This document shows, in pieces, positions 9,212-17,480 of a stretch of DNA of 50,858 nt (the first letter of the stretch is position 1; the number at the start of each line of letters is the position of its first letter). Origin of the DNA: Syntrophaceae bacterium UBA5764 (GTDB lineage: Bacteria; Desulfobacterota; Syntrophia; Syntrophales; Smithellaceae); the NCBI GenBank assembly GCA_002418825.1, contig DIEW01000043.1:2004-52861 (forward strand), given 5' to 3'. The notes under the pieces are model-generated. The model was given only the letters and a program-made list of their open reading frames with translations, did not search any database and had not been told where the DNA came from. Both the position numbers and the translations under genes were made by a program.

Positions 9212-10069
9212 TTAGTCCGCATTAAATATGTCGCACGCCTGGAAGTTTCCCTGTTCAAAGCCGCGCTGGAACCAGCTTACACGCTGGGCTGAACTGCCGT
9301 GCGTAAAGGAATCGGGCACCACGTAACCCCGCGTTTTTTTCTGGAGGTGGTCATCACCCACGGCGCTCGCGGCATTGATGGCTTCTTCGATATCGCCTTC
9401 TTCCAGAATATCGCGCTTTTTGCTTGCCTGATACGCCCACATACCGGCCAGGCAATCCGCCTGCAGCTCCATCAAAACGGATAATTTATTGGCTTGTGCC
9501 TTGCTGGAGCGCGCCTGCAGTTGAGCTACTTTTTGAATAATTCCCAGTTGTGTCTGCACATGGTGGCCTATCTCATGAGCGATAACGTACGCCTGCGCGA
9601 AATCGCCGGAAGCGCCGAAGCGCGAGTGCAACTCATTGAAAAACTCCAGATCCAGATAAATTTTATGATCAGCCGGGCAGTAAAAAGGCCCCATGGCGGA
9701 TTGGGCAAAGCCGCAGGCGGAATCCACCGCGCCGGAAAATAAAACAAGCTTGGGCTCCTGATAGGTGCGTCCCGCATTATTAAATTGTTCATTCCAAACG
9801 TCCTCTGTTTCCGCCAGCACCACAGCAACAAAGTTACGCATATCGTTATTGGCGGTAGGCTGCGCGCTTTCCTCAATCGTAGTGGATGAAGGCAGGCTTT
9901 GACCGACCTGCTGTAAGACAATAGTAGGGTCAACGCCTAAAAGGAGGCTCACCACAACAATGGCGACCAGTCCCAGGCCGCTGATTCCTCCCACTTTCAC
10001 GCCGCGGGAAACACGCATCCCCCGGCGATCTTCCACGTTATCGCTTTGTCTCTCACCTCTCCAGCGCAT
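9212..10069 (-). CDS. ypfJ: YpfJ-family neutral zinc metallopeptidase (membrane-anchored)
   Basis: Putative zinc metallopeptidase of the zn_protease (YpfJ) family; substrate unknown. 285 residues: a charged cytoplasmic start (MRWRGERQSDN is typical of the family), one transmembrane helix at about 28-46, then an external domain with HEIGHH (165-170) that supplies two zinc ligands and the catalytic Glu. Family features also visible are CGFAQSAMGPFYCPADHKIYLD, with paired Cys, ahead of the zinc motif, and ELQADCLAGMWAY carrying the third ligand. Full length with no damage. Convergent with the antiporter and likely its own transcript. Confidence 0.92.
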   Translation of the reverse strand: MRWRGERQSDNVEDRRGMRVSRGVKVGGISGLGLVAIVVVSLLLGVDPTIVLQQVGQSLPSSTTIEESAQPTANNDMRNFVAVVLAETEDVWNEQFNNAGRTYQEPKLVLFSGAVDSACGFAQSAMGPFYCPADHKIYLDLEFFNELHSRFGASGDFAQAYVIAHEIGHHVQTQLGIIQKVAQLQARSSKAQANKLSVLMELQADCLAGMWAYQASKKRDILEEGDIEEAINAASAVGDDHLQKKTRGYVVPDSFTHGSSAQRVSWFQRGFEQGNFQACDIFNAD

Positions 10070-10166
10070 TTTATTTCCTCTCTGAGATTTTTTTAAATAC
10101 CGCGTTATTCTAGGTCAGCCTTGGAAAACCTGCAACAGATAATTATGGGAAAGTAAACACTTTAAA

Positions 10167-10877
10167 TCATTGTTGTTTCATACAGAAATCTCCAATTGCC
10201 TTAAGGCAGGTTCGCGGCTTGGCCTGCAAAATGAAGTGCGGCGCACTGATTTTTTTTATTTCCACAAGGGGCTTGATTTTTTTAATTTTTTCAGCGCAGG
10301 AGGCAGGCACCAGCCGATCATTGAGTGCCTGAAGGTAACAGCAGGGGATTTTTATAGGGGCAAGCCAGTCAGTAACATCAATCTCGTTGATTATTTTCAG
10401 CCGGTACTGCATGACGCGTGCGGGGACCTGAGCGTGAACTTTTTCCCAAAGAGGAAGAAATTCATTAATCAGCTTATCATCTCCGATGACAAAACGGAAA
10501 AACCCCTTGGGCATATCCGGCTTGATAAGCAGAGGCAGGCGTAAAAAGCGCATAATACGCCAGACTAAAGGCCTTGGCGATTTGGCAAAGGTCGCGCAGA
10601 GAATTAAAGCCTTGGCTTTAACGCGTCCCGAACCGATCATTTTGATGGCGACCGGTCCGGAAAAGGATTCGGCAATCACAATGGGCGGATCATCCGCGGG
10701 TATCTGTGTTGCCGCGCTTTCGACAGTTTCGTCAAATGAAAGAAGCTTGTCAGCAGGATAGTGGACGATGGTTATTTTTGCGTCTTCGGGCAAAAGCGGC
10801 AGCACCGGTTCAAAAGATAATCCTGTGCCGTCCATGCCGGGCATAAAAACAAGATGTTGATTGCGCAAAAACGTCAT
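10167..10877 (-). CDS. Alpha/beta hydrolase family protein
   Basis: 236-residue single-domain alpha/beta hydrolase with no signal peptide. The oxyanion region is MPGMDGTG (12-19), the nucleophile Ser71 sits in the elbow AESFSG, the acid is probably the Asp of ALNDRLVP and the His that of APHFILQ near the C-terminus. Substrate cannot be deduced; serine esterase or thioesterase roles are both possible. Its ATG lies 5 bases after the DUF2905 stop, so the two genes are probably cotranscribed from a promoter upstream of 11089. Confidence 0.8.
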   Translation of the reverse strand: MTFLRNQHLVFMPGMDGTGLSFEPVLPLLPEDAKITIVHYPADKLLSFDETVESAATQIPADDPPIVIAESFSGPVAIKMIGSGRVKAKALILCATFAKSPRPLVWRIMRFLRLPLLIKPDMPKGFFRFVIGDDKLINEFLPLWEKVHAQVPARVMQYRLKIINEIDVTDWLAPIKIPCCYLQALNDRLVPASCAEKIKKIKPLVEIKKISAPHFILQAKPRTCLKAIGDFCMKQQ

Positions 10878-10882
10878 TTAGT

Positions 10883-11089
10883 CTAGCGCCTGAACAAATT
10901 TATAAGTATGGTGATAATGATACTGAGTAAAATCATGGAAACGATGGGAATAAATATTTTGCTGCGCACGGTTTCAATGCGGATATCGCCCGGCAGTTTG
11001 CCGAACCAGTTTATCAGCCAAGGGGCAAACTGGTAAATCAATCCGCTCACAATTAGAATTATTCCCGCTATTATTAACCAACGCGCCAT
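10883..11089 (-). CDS. DUF2905 family small membrane protein
   Basis: 68 residues with two hydrophobic helices (about 4-26 and 46-66) separated by the signature WFGKLPGDIRIE, diagnostic of DUF2905. Function unknown. First gene of a two-gene unit with the alpha/beta hydrolase; divergent from the tetR efflux operon, so the 157-base spacer carries both promoters. Confidence 0.88.
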   Translation of the reverse strand: MARWLIIAGIILIVSGLIYQFAPWLINWFGKLPGDIRIETVRSKIFIPIVSMILLSIIITILINLFRR

Positions 11090-11147
11090 GATTCCTCCCG
11101 GATAATCCTTATAACTTTTATTAAAAAAAGAAAATTATAGTAAATTG

Positions 11148-11183
11148 TCAAGTAAACTTTTTAATAATCAAAAAATTACTTGA
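11148..11183. repeat. Inverted repeat upstream of tetR
   Basis: TCAAGTAA at 11148-11155 is mirrored exactly by TTACTTGA at 11176-11183 across a 20-base AT-rich spacer. It lies midway between the divergent DUF2905 and tetR genes and could be a second regulator site. TTGACT (11180-11185) partly overlaps it and is a candidate -35 box for tetR. Confidence 0.45.
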
Positions 11184-11198
11184 CTTTAGAAGGGAAGT

Positions 11199-11227
11199 GT
11201 TTAACCATACGGTTAAACCAATTGGTT
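11199..11227. promoter_or_regulatory. Overlapping palindromes, candidate TetR operator
   Basis: GTTTAACC-ATAC-GGTTAAAC (11199-11218) is a perfect 8-base-arm inverted repeat, and AACCAATTGGTT (11216-11227) is a perfect 12-base palindrome that shares three bases with it. Both lie 20-48 bases upstream of the tetR GTG, where an autoregulated TetR repressor normally binds. Shared half-site core: GGTTAAA. Confidence 0.65.
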
Positions 11228-11246
11228 AAATTATCGGGGTTGACGC

Positions 11247-11888
11247 GTGTTTAGAAAAAAAATAGATATCAATAATCCCGGCAAAACCGCGGAAAAAATT
11301 TTGGCCGCGGCACGTGAAACTTTTGCCGTATACGGTTACGACGGCACACATGTGGAAGAAATCGCGCGGCGCGCCGGCGTGAACAAAGCCACACTTTATT
11401 ATCAGATTGGTGACAAAGACACGCTCTATGCCAATGTGATTCATCAAGTGCTGGGTAATATTGCGCAAGTTGTCGCCCAGGCTGTTGCCCGAGGCAAGAC
11501 GCCCGCAGAAAAACTCAGAGCTTATATATTGCTTATGGCGGATGCCGTGGATAAAAATCCGGAATTGCCGCCGATAATGATACGCGAGGTAGCTTCCGGC
11601 GGTGCGCATCTGCCGCGGGTCGCCGCCGAAGACATGGCATCGGTTTTGACCGTTCTTTTGGAAATTCTGGAAGAGGGAAAAGAAAAAGGTGTTTTTAACG
11701 ATGTTGTGCCGTTTCTGGTTCACGCGATGATTATGGGATCCATACTTATTTTTAAATTAGGCACGCCGATTAAGGACAAGCAAATTTGGCTGCCGGAAGA
11801 GATTAAAGCCCGGGATAAAAAACTGCCCGGGACTCTCGGCGAAGAGGTGGCCGAGCTGGTGCTCAAGGCAGTGAAAAAGGAGCAGTGA
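11247..11888 (+). CDS. TetR/AcrR-family transcriptional regulator of the efflux operon
   Basis: 213 residues. The N-terminal helix-turn-helix spans about 14-60 (KILAAARETFAVYGYDGTHVEEIARRAGVNKATLYYQIGDK is split here only by length; the key signature is AGVNKATLYY). The rest is a helical ligand-binding domain. GTG at 11247 begins the frame; the ribosome site is weak. It is the first gene of a six-gene operon (TetR-HlyD-ATPase-ATPase-permease-permease), the same order of functions as E. coli cecR-ybhGFSR. It likely represses the operon via the palindromes directly upstream and is released by an exported or toxic compound. Its stop overlaps the next start. Confidence 0.92.
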   Translation: MFRKKIDINNPGKTAEKILAAARETFAVYGYDGTHVEEIARRAGVNKATLYYQIGDKDTLYANVIHQVLGNIAQVVAQAVARGKTPAEKLRAYILLMADAVDKNPELPPIMIREVASGGAHLPRVAAEDMASVLTVLLEILEEGKEKGVFNDVVPFLVHAMIMGSILIFKLGTPIKDKQIWLPEEIKARDKKLPGTLGEEVAELVLKAVKKEQ

Positions 11889-12712
11889 CAGTGAAAAGAA
11901 GAATCATCATTATTTTTATCGTTCTTTTTATAAGCGTGGGGTTGTTTGTGTATTACGGTCAGAGAAAAAACCGCGCCGGAGAACTTTTCTATTCCGGCAC
12001 GATTGAGGCCACGCAGGCCGAATTATCTTTCCAGGTGCCGGGGCGTGTTGCCAAAGTTAACTTTAAGGAAGGTCAAAGCGTCCAAAAAGATGAACTAATC
12101 GCCGAACTGGACAGAGCCGAACTGGAAGCGCGTTACGGACAAGCCAAAGCGTTAGTTCAATCCGCTTCAGACACACTGGTCAACGCGCAAAAAAATTACG
12201 AGCGCTTTGAAGAACTGTTTAGGAAAGGCGTTGTTTCGGAAAAGGAACGTGACAACCTGAAACTTACGTATGAGATAGCGCAGGCAAAACTCGCCGAAGC
12301 AAAAGCCTTATTGAAACAGGCATCCGTTTATCTGGACTATACGCAGTTAAAAGCACCCATGGACGGAGTCATTACCAGCCGCAATATTGAGCCGGGTGAA
12401 ACAGTGACCGCGGGGCGCGAGGTTATCACCGTTTCCGATTTGTCCGGCGTGGAATTGAAAATATTTGTTGAAGAAACACAAATCGGCAAAGTCCGTCCAA
12501 ATCAGGAAGTTGACGTTACCGTCGATACATTTCCGGGTAAAATTTATAAAGGCAAGATTTCTTTTATTTCCCCCGAGGGAGAATTCACGCCCAAGACCAT
12601 TCAGACCAAGAAGGAAAGAGTAAAGCTTGTGTACCTGGTCAAGGTGACGATAGACAATCCCCATTATGAACTAAAAACAGGGATGCCCGCCGACGCGCTG
12701 CTAAAACCATAA
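11885..12712 (+). CDS. HlyD/YbhG-type periplasmic adaptor (membrane fusion protein)
   Basis: 275 residues. One N-terminal membrane anchor (about 6-24), then a lipoyl/barrel-sandwich half (FQVPGRVAKVNFKEGQ), an alpha-helical coiled-coil hairpin (about 75-150, rich in Ala/Glu/Lys), the second lipoyl half (LKAPMDGVITSRNIEPGE) and a beta-barrel. Such adaptors link an inner-membrane ABC exporter to an outer-membrane channel. GTG at 11885 overlaps the tetR stop by 4 bases, indicating translational coupling. No outer-membrane TolC gene is present nearby, so one encoded elsewhere must serve. Confidence 0.92.
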   Translation: MTVKRRIIIIFIVLFISVGLFVYYGQRKNRAGELFYSGTIEATQAELSFQVPGRVAKVNFKEGQSVQKDELIAELDRAELEARYGQAKALVQSASDTLVNAQKNYERFEELFRKGVVSEKERDNLKLTYEIAQAKLAEAKALLKQASVYLDYTQLKAPMDGVITSRNIEPGETVTAGREVITVSDLSGVELKIFVEETQIGKVRPNQEVDVTVDTFPGKIYKGKISFISPEGEFTPKTIQTKKERVKLVYLVKVTIDNPHYELKTGMPADALLKP

Positions 12713-12722
12713 GGAGGAGGCG

Positions 12723-13496
12723 ATGGCCGCGAAGCTCACTAATCCCCCGCCAATGGTTAGCGTCAATCATGTTTCCATGAGTTTTAACCAGGTTGAAGCG
12801 CTCAAGGATATTTCTTTTAATGTCGCCGCGGGAACTATTTTCGGTCTGGTCGGTTCCGACGGCGCGGGAAAATCGACCCTGCTGCGCCTTATCGCCACGA
12901 TGATTAAGCCTGCGCGAGGAGAGATTTATGTGGATGGGTTTAACGTCGTTACCGAAAGGCGCAAAGTTAAAAATATCATCGGTTATATGCCGCAGCGCTT
13001 CGGCCTTTATCAGGATTTAACCGTTGAAGAAAACATGGAATTTTTCATGGATATCTTCAATATCCCCCGCTCCGAAAGAAAAAAAAGAAAGGAAAAATAC
13101 CTGGGATTTTCCAATTTACTGTCCTTTGTAAATAGAGCGACCGGCAATCTTTCCGGCGGCATGAAGCAGAAACTGGGTTTGGCCTGTGTGCTGGTGCACG
13201 AGCCGAAAGTGCTGATTCTTGATGAGCCCACCAACGGCGTTGATCCCGTATCCCGCCGCGAATTCTGGGAAATACTGGAAAGCATGAAAAAAGAGGGAAT
13301 GACCGTACTGGTTTCCACCGCTTATCTGGACGAAGGCGAACTGTGCGATGAACTCGCGCTTATGCATCGCGCAGTTATTATCACCGCGGCCAGTCCGAAT
13401 AAAATGCGCGGCGATTTTGAAAACCTGGAAGAGGCCATGATTGCGCGCATCCAAGAAGTGGATAAGGATATCGAACATGACACATTCCGATTCTGA
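12723..13496 (+). CDS. ABC transporter ATPase, first of an unequal pair (YbhF N-half-like)
   Basis: 257 residues. Walker A GSDGAGKST (44-52; Asp where Asn is usual), signature LSGGMKQ (143-149), Walker B LILDEP (D167/E168). The H-loop position reads STAYLDEG, so the usual catalytic His is Ala200. AAGGAGGAGGCG precedes the ATG. It pairs with the next gene; in E. coli the two domains are fused in YbhF (family knowledge). The intact signature here would complement the partner's site, while this subunit's own ATP site looks degenerate. Confidence 0.93.
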   Translation: MAAKLTNPPPMVSVNHVSMSFNQVEALKDISFNVAAGTIFGLVGSDGAGKSTLLRLIATMIKPARGEIYVDGFNVVTERRKVKNIIGYMPQRFGLYQDLTVEENMEFFMDIFNIPRSERKKRKEKYLGFSNLLSFVNRATGNLSGGMKQKLGLACVLVHEPKVLILDEPTNGVDPVSRREFWEILESMKKEGMTVLVSTAYLDEGELCDELALMHRAVIITAASPNKMRGDFENLEEAMIARIQEVDKDIEHDTFRF

Positions 13497-14232
13497 GACC
13501 ATCTCCGTCACCAATCTGGAAAAAAAATTCGGCAATTTTATTGCCGTCAATAAAATCAGTTTTTCCGTTAAAAAAGGCGAGATCTTCGGTTTCTTAGGCT
13601 CCAACGGTTCCGGCAAATCCACGACCATCCGCATGCTCTGCGGCATTATCACTCCGACCTCAGGCGGCGGCACGGTAGCGGGGCATGATATCGTAACCGA
13701 GCCGGAAGAAGTCAAGCATTCCATTGGCTATATGTCGCAGAAATTTTCTCTCTATGAAGATTTAACTCCCTTTGAAAACCTGCGTTTTTATCTGGGTGTT
13801 TACAATGTCCGACCGGATGAGTGGGATGAACGGATTGCCTGGGTATTGAAGATGACGAGACTGGAAAACGCGCGCGACCGTTTGACGAAAGAACTGCCGC
13901 CCGGCTGGCGGCAACGGTTGGCGCTGGGCTGTTCGCTTCTACACAAGCCGGAAGTTTTGTTTCTCGATGAGCCGACCTCCGGCGTGGATCCGGTCACCCG
14001 CCGCCACTTCTGGAATTTTATCACGCAAATCGCTCATGAGGGCATTACCGTTTTTGTCACCACGCATTACATGGATGAGGCGCAGTTTTGCCAGCGTATC
14101 GTTATGATTAACGAGGGCGTGATTGTCGCCTCCGGCACGCCGAAAGAAATTATTTCCGCCGTCTGTCCCGGCAGGCTTGACGCCGATTTGAATGACGCTT
14201 TCATCACTTTGATGAAGAGGGTGAAAAATTGA
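13477..14232 (+). CDS. ABC transporter ATPase, second of the pair (YbhF C-half-like)
   Basis: 251 residues from ATG 13477, which follows AAGGAT and overlaps the previous gene by 20 bases (an upstream in-frame TTG at 13441 is less likely). Walker A GSNGSGKST (41-49), Walker B LFLDEP (D164/E165) and an intact H-loop (THYMDEA, His197), but a degenerate signature LPPGW (140-144) in place of LSGGQ. Together with the previous ATPase this predicts one canonical and one degenerate ATP site in the dimer. The stop overlaps the permease start (TTGA), consistent with coupled translation. Confidence 0.93.
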   Translation: MTHSDSETISVTNLEKKFGNFIAVNKISFSVKKGEIFGFLGSNGSGKSTTIRMLCGIITPTSGGGTVAGHDIVTEPEEVKHSIGYMSQKFSLYEDLTPFENLRFYLGVYNVRPDEWDERIAWVLKMTRLENARDRLTKELPPGWRQRLALGCSLLHKPEVLFLDEPTSGVDPVTRRHFWNFITQIAHEGITVFVTTHYMDEAQFCQRIVMINEGVIVASGTPKEIISAVCPGRLDADLNDAFITLMKRVKN

Positions 14233-15362
14233 ATTTCGTAAGACTGAAAGCTATTATCCGCAAAGAAATTTATCATCTCCTGCGGGACTATCAGAGTCTG
14301 TATCTTGCTTTTGCCATACCGTTGATTCTAATTATTCTTTTCGGTTACGCGCTGAGCCTCGACGTGGATAAGGTGGAAACGGTTGTGGTGGATTATGACA
14401 AGTCCGCACTCAGCCGGGATTTTGTCCGCAAAATAGATGCCTCACCATATTTTCATCTCGCCGGGCATCTTGACCGCGCGGCCGATGCCGTAAGTTTTTT
14501 GGATCGCGATGCCGCCAAGGTGGCGATTATCATCGGTCCCGATTTTATGAAGAACTTGCAGGCCGATAGAGAAGCGCAACTGCAAATACTAATCGAAGGC
14601 AGTGACCCAAACTTTGCCGGCATTATCCGCGGTTATCTTACGGTATTTACCGAGCAGTATAATCAAAAAATTCTTTTTGATTTTCTCAATCGTCAGGGCA
14701 TGACCACAATCAAGCCTCCGGTGGACGGCCGTATCCGCATCTGGTTTAATGAAGATTTGGAAAGCCGCAATTTCATCATTCCCGGCATTATCGCCATCAT
14801 TATTATGATTGTCGGCGCGCTCCTGACTTCGCTCATTATTGCGCGGGAATATGAAAACGGCACGATGGAAACGCTGAAATCTCTGCCGGTAAAAGCGGGC
14901 GAGCTGCTTTTGGGCAAAGCCATCCCCTATTTTTTTATCGGCCTCACGGATGTTTTGATCGCGATGCTTTTGGGCCAGCTTCTTTTCGGCGTGGTGATGA
15001 AAGGAAATTTCTTGCTGATGATGCTGGCCACCGCGCTGTATTTATTTGTGGCACTGGCGTTAGGCCTGCTGATTTCCACCGCGACCAAATCACAGCTGGT
15101 GGCCAATCAGATGGCGGTTATCATCACATATCTTCCTTCGGTTTTGCTTTCCAATTTCGTTTTCCCGATTGTGAACATGCCGAAAGTTTTACAGATGATT
15201 ACTTACATCGTGCCGGCAAGATATTATATCGATATTTTGGGAGGCGTTTATCTGCGCGACACGGGCATCGCTTATTTGTGGCCGAGCATGGCTGTTCTGG
15301 CGTTTTTGGCAGTTTTGCTTACTTTTTTTAATTATCTGCTTTTGAAGAAGGAAGGGCTATGA
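14229..15362 (+). CDS. ABC-2 type permease, first (YbhS-like)
   Basis: 377 residues with TTG start at 14229 overlapping the ATPase stop. One N-terminal membrane helix (about 20-40), a large periplasmic domain (to about 170), then five further hydrophobic segments, the topology of DrrB/YbhS-type exporters. The conserved motif REYENGTMETLKSLPVKAGELLLGK (split: REYENGTMETL, then P-x-K-x-x-E-L-x-x-GK) is the coupling region after TM2. Forms the membrane channel with the next gene, likely as a heterodimer. Substrate unknown; relatives act on cationic drugs or dyes. Confidence 0.92.
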   Translation: MNFVRLKAIIRKEIYHLLRDYQSLYLAFAIPLILIILFGYALSLDVDKVETVVVDYDKSALSRDFVRKIDASPYFHLAGHLDRAADAVSFLDRDAAKVAIIIGPDFMKNLQADREAQLQILIEGSDPNFAGIIRGYLTVFTEQYNQKILFDFLNRQGMTTIKPPVDGRIRIWFNEDLESRNFIIPGIIAIIIMIVGALLTSLIIAREYENGTMETLKSLPVKAGELLLGKAIPYFFIGLTDVLIAMLLGQLLFGVVMKGNFLLMMLATALYLFVALALGLLISTATKSQLVANQMAVIITYLPSVLLSNFVFPIVNMPKVLQMITYIVPARYYIDILGGVYLRDTGIAYLWPSMAVLAFLAVLLTFFNYLLLKKEGL

Positions 15363-16480
15363 GTTGGCTGAGGATAAAAGAACTGGTGCGTAAAGAGTTT
15401 ATTCAACTGTTGCGCGACAAACGCAACCGGATGGTTCTTTTTGTTTCTCCCCTGATCCAGATGCTTGTTTTCGGCTATGTGGTCAACTACGATATCCGCA
15501 ATATTAATGTCGCGCTGCTCGACTATTCGCGCACTTATGAAAGTCGCAGTTTTGCCGACGCCTTCACGGGCAGTAAAATATTTCATATCACGCATTATTT
15601 GCACAACGAACGGCAGATGGAGGATCTTTTGTTGCGGGGCAAAGTGGATATGACGATAAAAATCGGCCCTGATTTCGCGGGCATCATCCGCAAAGGCCAG
15701 AGCGCGCCCGTCCAGATTATTGCCGACGGCTCCATGAGCAACATGGCATCCCTGCGCGTTGCCTACACGATGAGTGTGATTGATAAATTCAATCGGGACA
15801 CTATCCGCGAACTTTATCCGATGCAGATGAGTTACGGCCATGTGGACGCGCGCGTGCGCACCTGGTACAACCCGAATCTGGACAGCCAGTATTTCTTTGT
15901 TCCGGGGATTGTCGCGTTTCTTATCATGCTTCTTTCTCTGCTTCTGACATCCATTGCCATCATTCGCGAAAAAGAAGCCGGCACGATGGAGCAACTTATT
16001 GTGACACCGATCAAACCTTCGGAGCTGATTATCGGCAAAACGATTCCTTATATTATCATATCGCTGGGACAAATGGTTTTGGTAATTATTCTGGCTGTTC
16101 TTTGGTTTAAAATTCCACTCAAGGGAAGCATTGTTCTGTTGTTTTTCGCCTCCTGCCTTTTTTTGCTCAGCACCCTGGGAACGGGACTTTTTATTTCCAC
16201 TATCGCCAGCACGCAGCAGCAGGCGATGATGGCGACATTCTTCATTCTGTTGCCTTTTTTTATGCTCAGCGGTTTCGTGTTTCCTATCGTCAACATGCCG
16301 GAGGTAGTTCAATGGCTTACGCTCGCTAATCCGTTGCGCTATTTTCTGGTCATCATCCGGGGAATATTTCTCAAAGGCGTTTCCTTGGATGTGCTCTGGC
16401 CGCAGTTTTTAGGACTGGCTGTTCTGGGGGGAGTTGTCTTTTCCGGCGCGATCGCGAGGTTTAAGAAGCGATTGGATTAA
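15359..16480 (+). CDS. ABC-2 type permease, second (YbhR-like)
   Basis: 373 residues, ATG overlapping the previous stop (ATGA). Same architecture as its partner: anchor helix, periplasmic domain, then the coupling motif REKEAGTMEQLIVTPIKP and five hydrophobic segments, with FMLSGFVFPIVNMP near the fifth. Last gene of the operon. No clear terminator follows. Confidence 0.93.
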   Translation: MSWLRIKELVRKEFIQLLRDKRNRMVLFVSPLIQMLVFGYVVNYDIRNINVALLDYSRTYESRSFADAFTGSKIFHITHYLHNERQMEDLLLRGKVDMTIKIGPDFAGIIRKGQSAPVQIIADGSMSNMASLRVAYTMSVIDKFNRDTIRELYPMQMSYGHVDARVRTWYNPNLDSQYFFVPGIVAFLIMLLSLLLTSIAIIREKEAGTMEQLIVTPIKPSELIIGKTIPYIIISLGQMVLVIILAVLWFKIPLKGSIVLLFFASCLFLLSTLGTGLFISTIASTQQQAMMATFFILLPFFMLSGFVFPIVNMPEVVQWLTLANPLRYFLVIIRGIFLKGVSLDVLWPQFLGLAVLGGVVFSGAIARFKKRLD

Positions 16481-16804
16481 AAAGGCTAAAGTGAATTGCG
16501 AGGCTGAAGGTGATTGGATGGCAAGAAGCAATTGCTCATTGCGAACGCACACCGACTCGCGGATTCGACTTGTTCGCGCAATTAAACTCGGACTAGGAGA
16601 TCGTTTTCTACCCGCTCATTGATGAAGAAATTTTAATATGACTTCCCATTTTTAGCCTTCTAAAGTTATTAAGGAAACATGTTGCTGAATGTAGTGCCAT
16701 CCAAAAATCAATCCAGTATTTTGTATAATATTCTTTTATAAATATTTTGGTATGTTATAATGTCAAATAATTAGGCTCTTAAAATAATCCTAAGGAGGGG
16801 AAAA
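16481..16804. other. 324-base spacer after the efflux operon
   Basis: No supported gene. A frame overlapping the permease tail (to 16622) is a shadow. The last 120 bases are AT-rich and should hold the promoter of the small gene at 16805. No rho-independent terminator was recognised for the operon. Confidence 0.4.
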
Positions 16805-16975
16805 ATGGCTAAATCAGGTAATAAAATATTGCTGATTATTCTCGCGATTCTTTTACCACCAGTTGCAGTTTTTCTTCACAAAGGCGCCGGCAAAGATTTG
16901 ATTATAAACATCGTGCTGTGCATCTTTTTCTGGATTCCCGGTATCATTCACGCACTGTGGCTGATAACCAAGTAG
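16805..16975 (+). CDS. YqaE/Pmp3-family small membrane protein
   Basis: 56 residues, read directly: starts MAKSGNKILLIILAILLPPV and ends GIIHALWLITK. Two hydrophobic helices flank a short polar turn (HKGAGKD); the LPP and FFWIPGIIHALW motifs are diagnostic of the Pmp3/YqaE (UPF0057) family of stress-induced small membrane proteins. A strong Shine-Dalgarno (AAGGAGGGG, 16791-16799) precedes the ATG. Function in bacteria is unclear; yeast Pmp3 affects membrane potential and cation tolerance. Monocistronic by spacing. Confidence 0.9.
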   Translation: MAKSGNKILLIILAILLPPVAVFLHKGAGKDLIINIVLCIFFWIPGIIHALWLITK

Positions 16976-17059
16976 GGCGCATAAATTTAACCCATAACGA
17001 ACGCTATTGAGGCGGGCGTGTGTAGGTTAAGTAGCGTCGGGAAAGGCGGTTAGGTTCAT

Positions 17060-17431
17060 ATGAGCAGAAAAGGCGAAAAAATCGGATGGACAGCAGGTTG
17101 GCTTGGCGCATTTGTATGGGTCTTTCTTGTTGCCTTTATGTTTCTTTTTCAGGGCAAATTGATAAACGCTGTATCGGGATTGTCATTGTTTGGCGTCGCG
17201 GTGTTATGCGTCGTATTTTGTTCCCCGTGGCGTCATCCGGCAACTCGCTATGGGAAACTAATGATATTGCCTTACGTTCTGTTTTTTACTGCTGTTGCTT
17301 GGGTTGTTTGGTCATACGGCGGTGTTAATGATTACGGACTTGGTTGGTGGAATTTCTTGTGGCTGGTTGTTGTTTTGATTCCTTTTGGATTATTGGCCGC
17401 AAAAAAATGGTCTGATAACGAGGAAAAATAA
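17060..17431 (+). CDS. Small integral membrane protein, unknown function
   Basis: 123 residues with four hydrophobic segments (about 12-31, 35-53, 65-85 and 93-114) and a positively charged N-terminus, predicting N-in topology. The tail KKWSDNEEK is cytoplasmic. I do not recognise the family. It lies between the Pmp3-like gene and the MBL hydrolase; the ribosome site is modest. Probably real because it is a uniform membrane protein with good codon structure, but function is not inferable. Confidence 0.65.
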   Translation: MSRKGEKIGWTAGWLGAFVWVFLVAFMFLFQGKLINAVSGLSLFGVAVLCVVFCSPWRHPATRYGKLMILPYVLFFTAVAWVVWSYGGVNDYGLGWWNFLWLVVVLIPFGLLAAKKWSDNEEK

Positions 17432-17480
17432 AAAGCTTGCCACCTATTTTATAAATTTGTCGCTTAGCAGGAAAAAATAA

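Noticed and set aside
16434..16622. 62-codon frame after the last permease
   Set aside because: Overlaps the permease tail in another frame; the Arg-rich product has no motif and no ribosome site.
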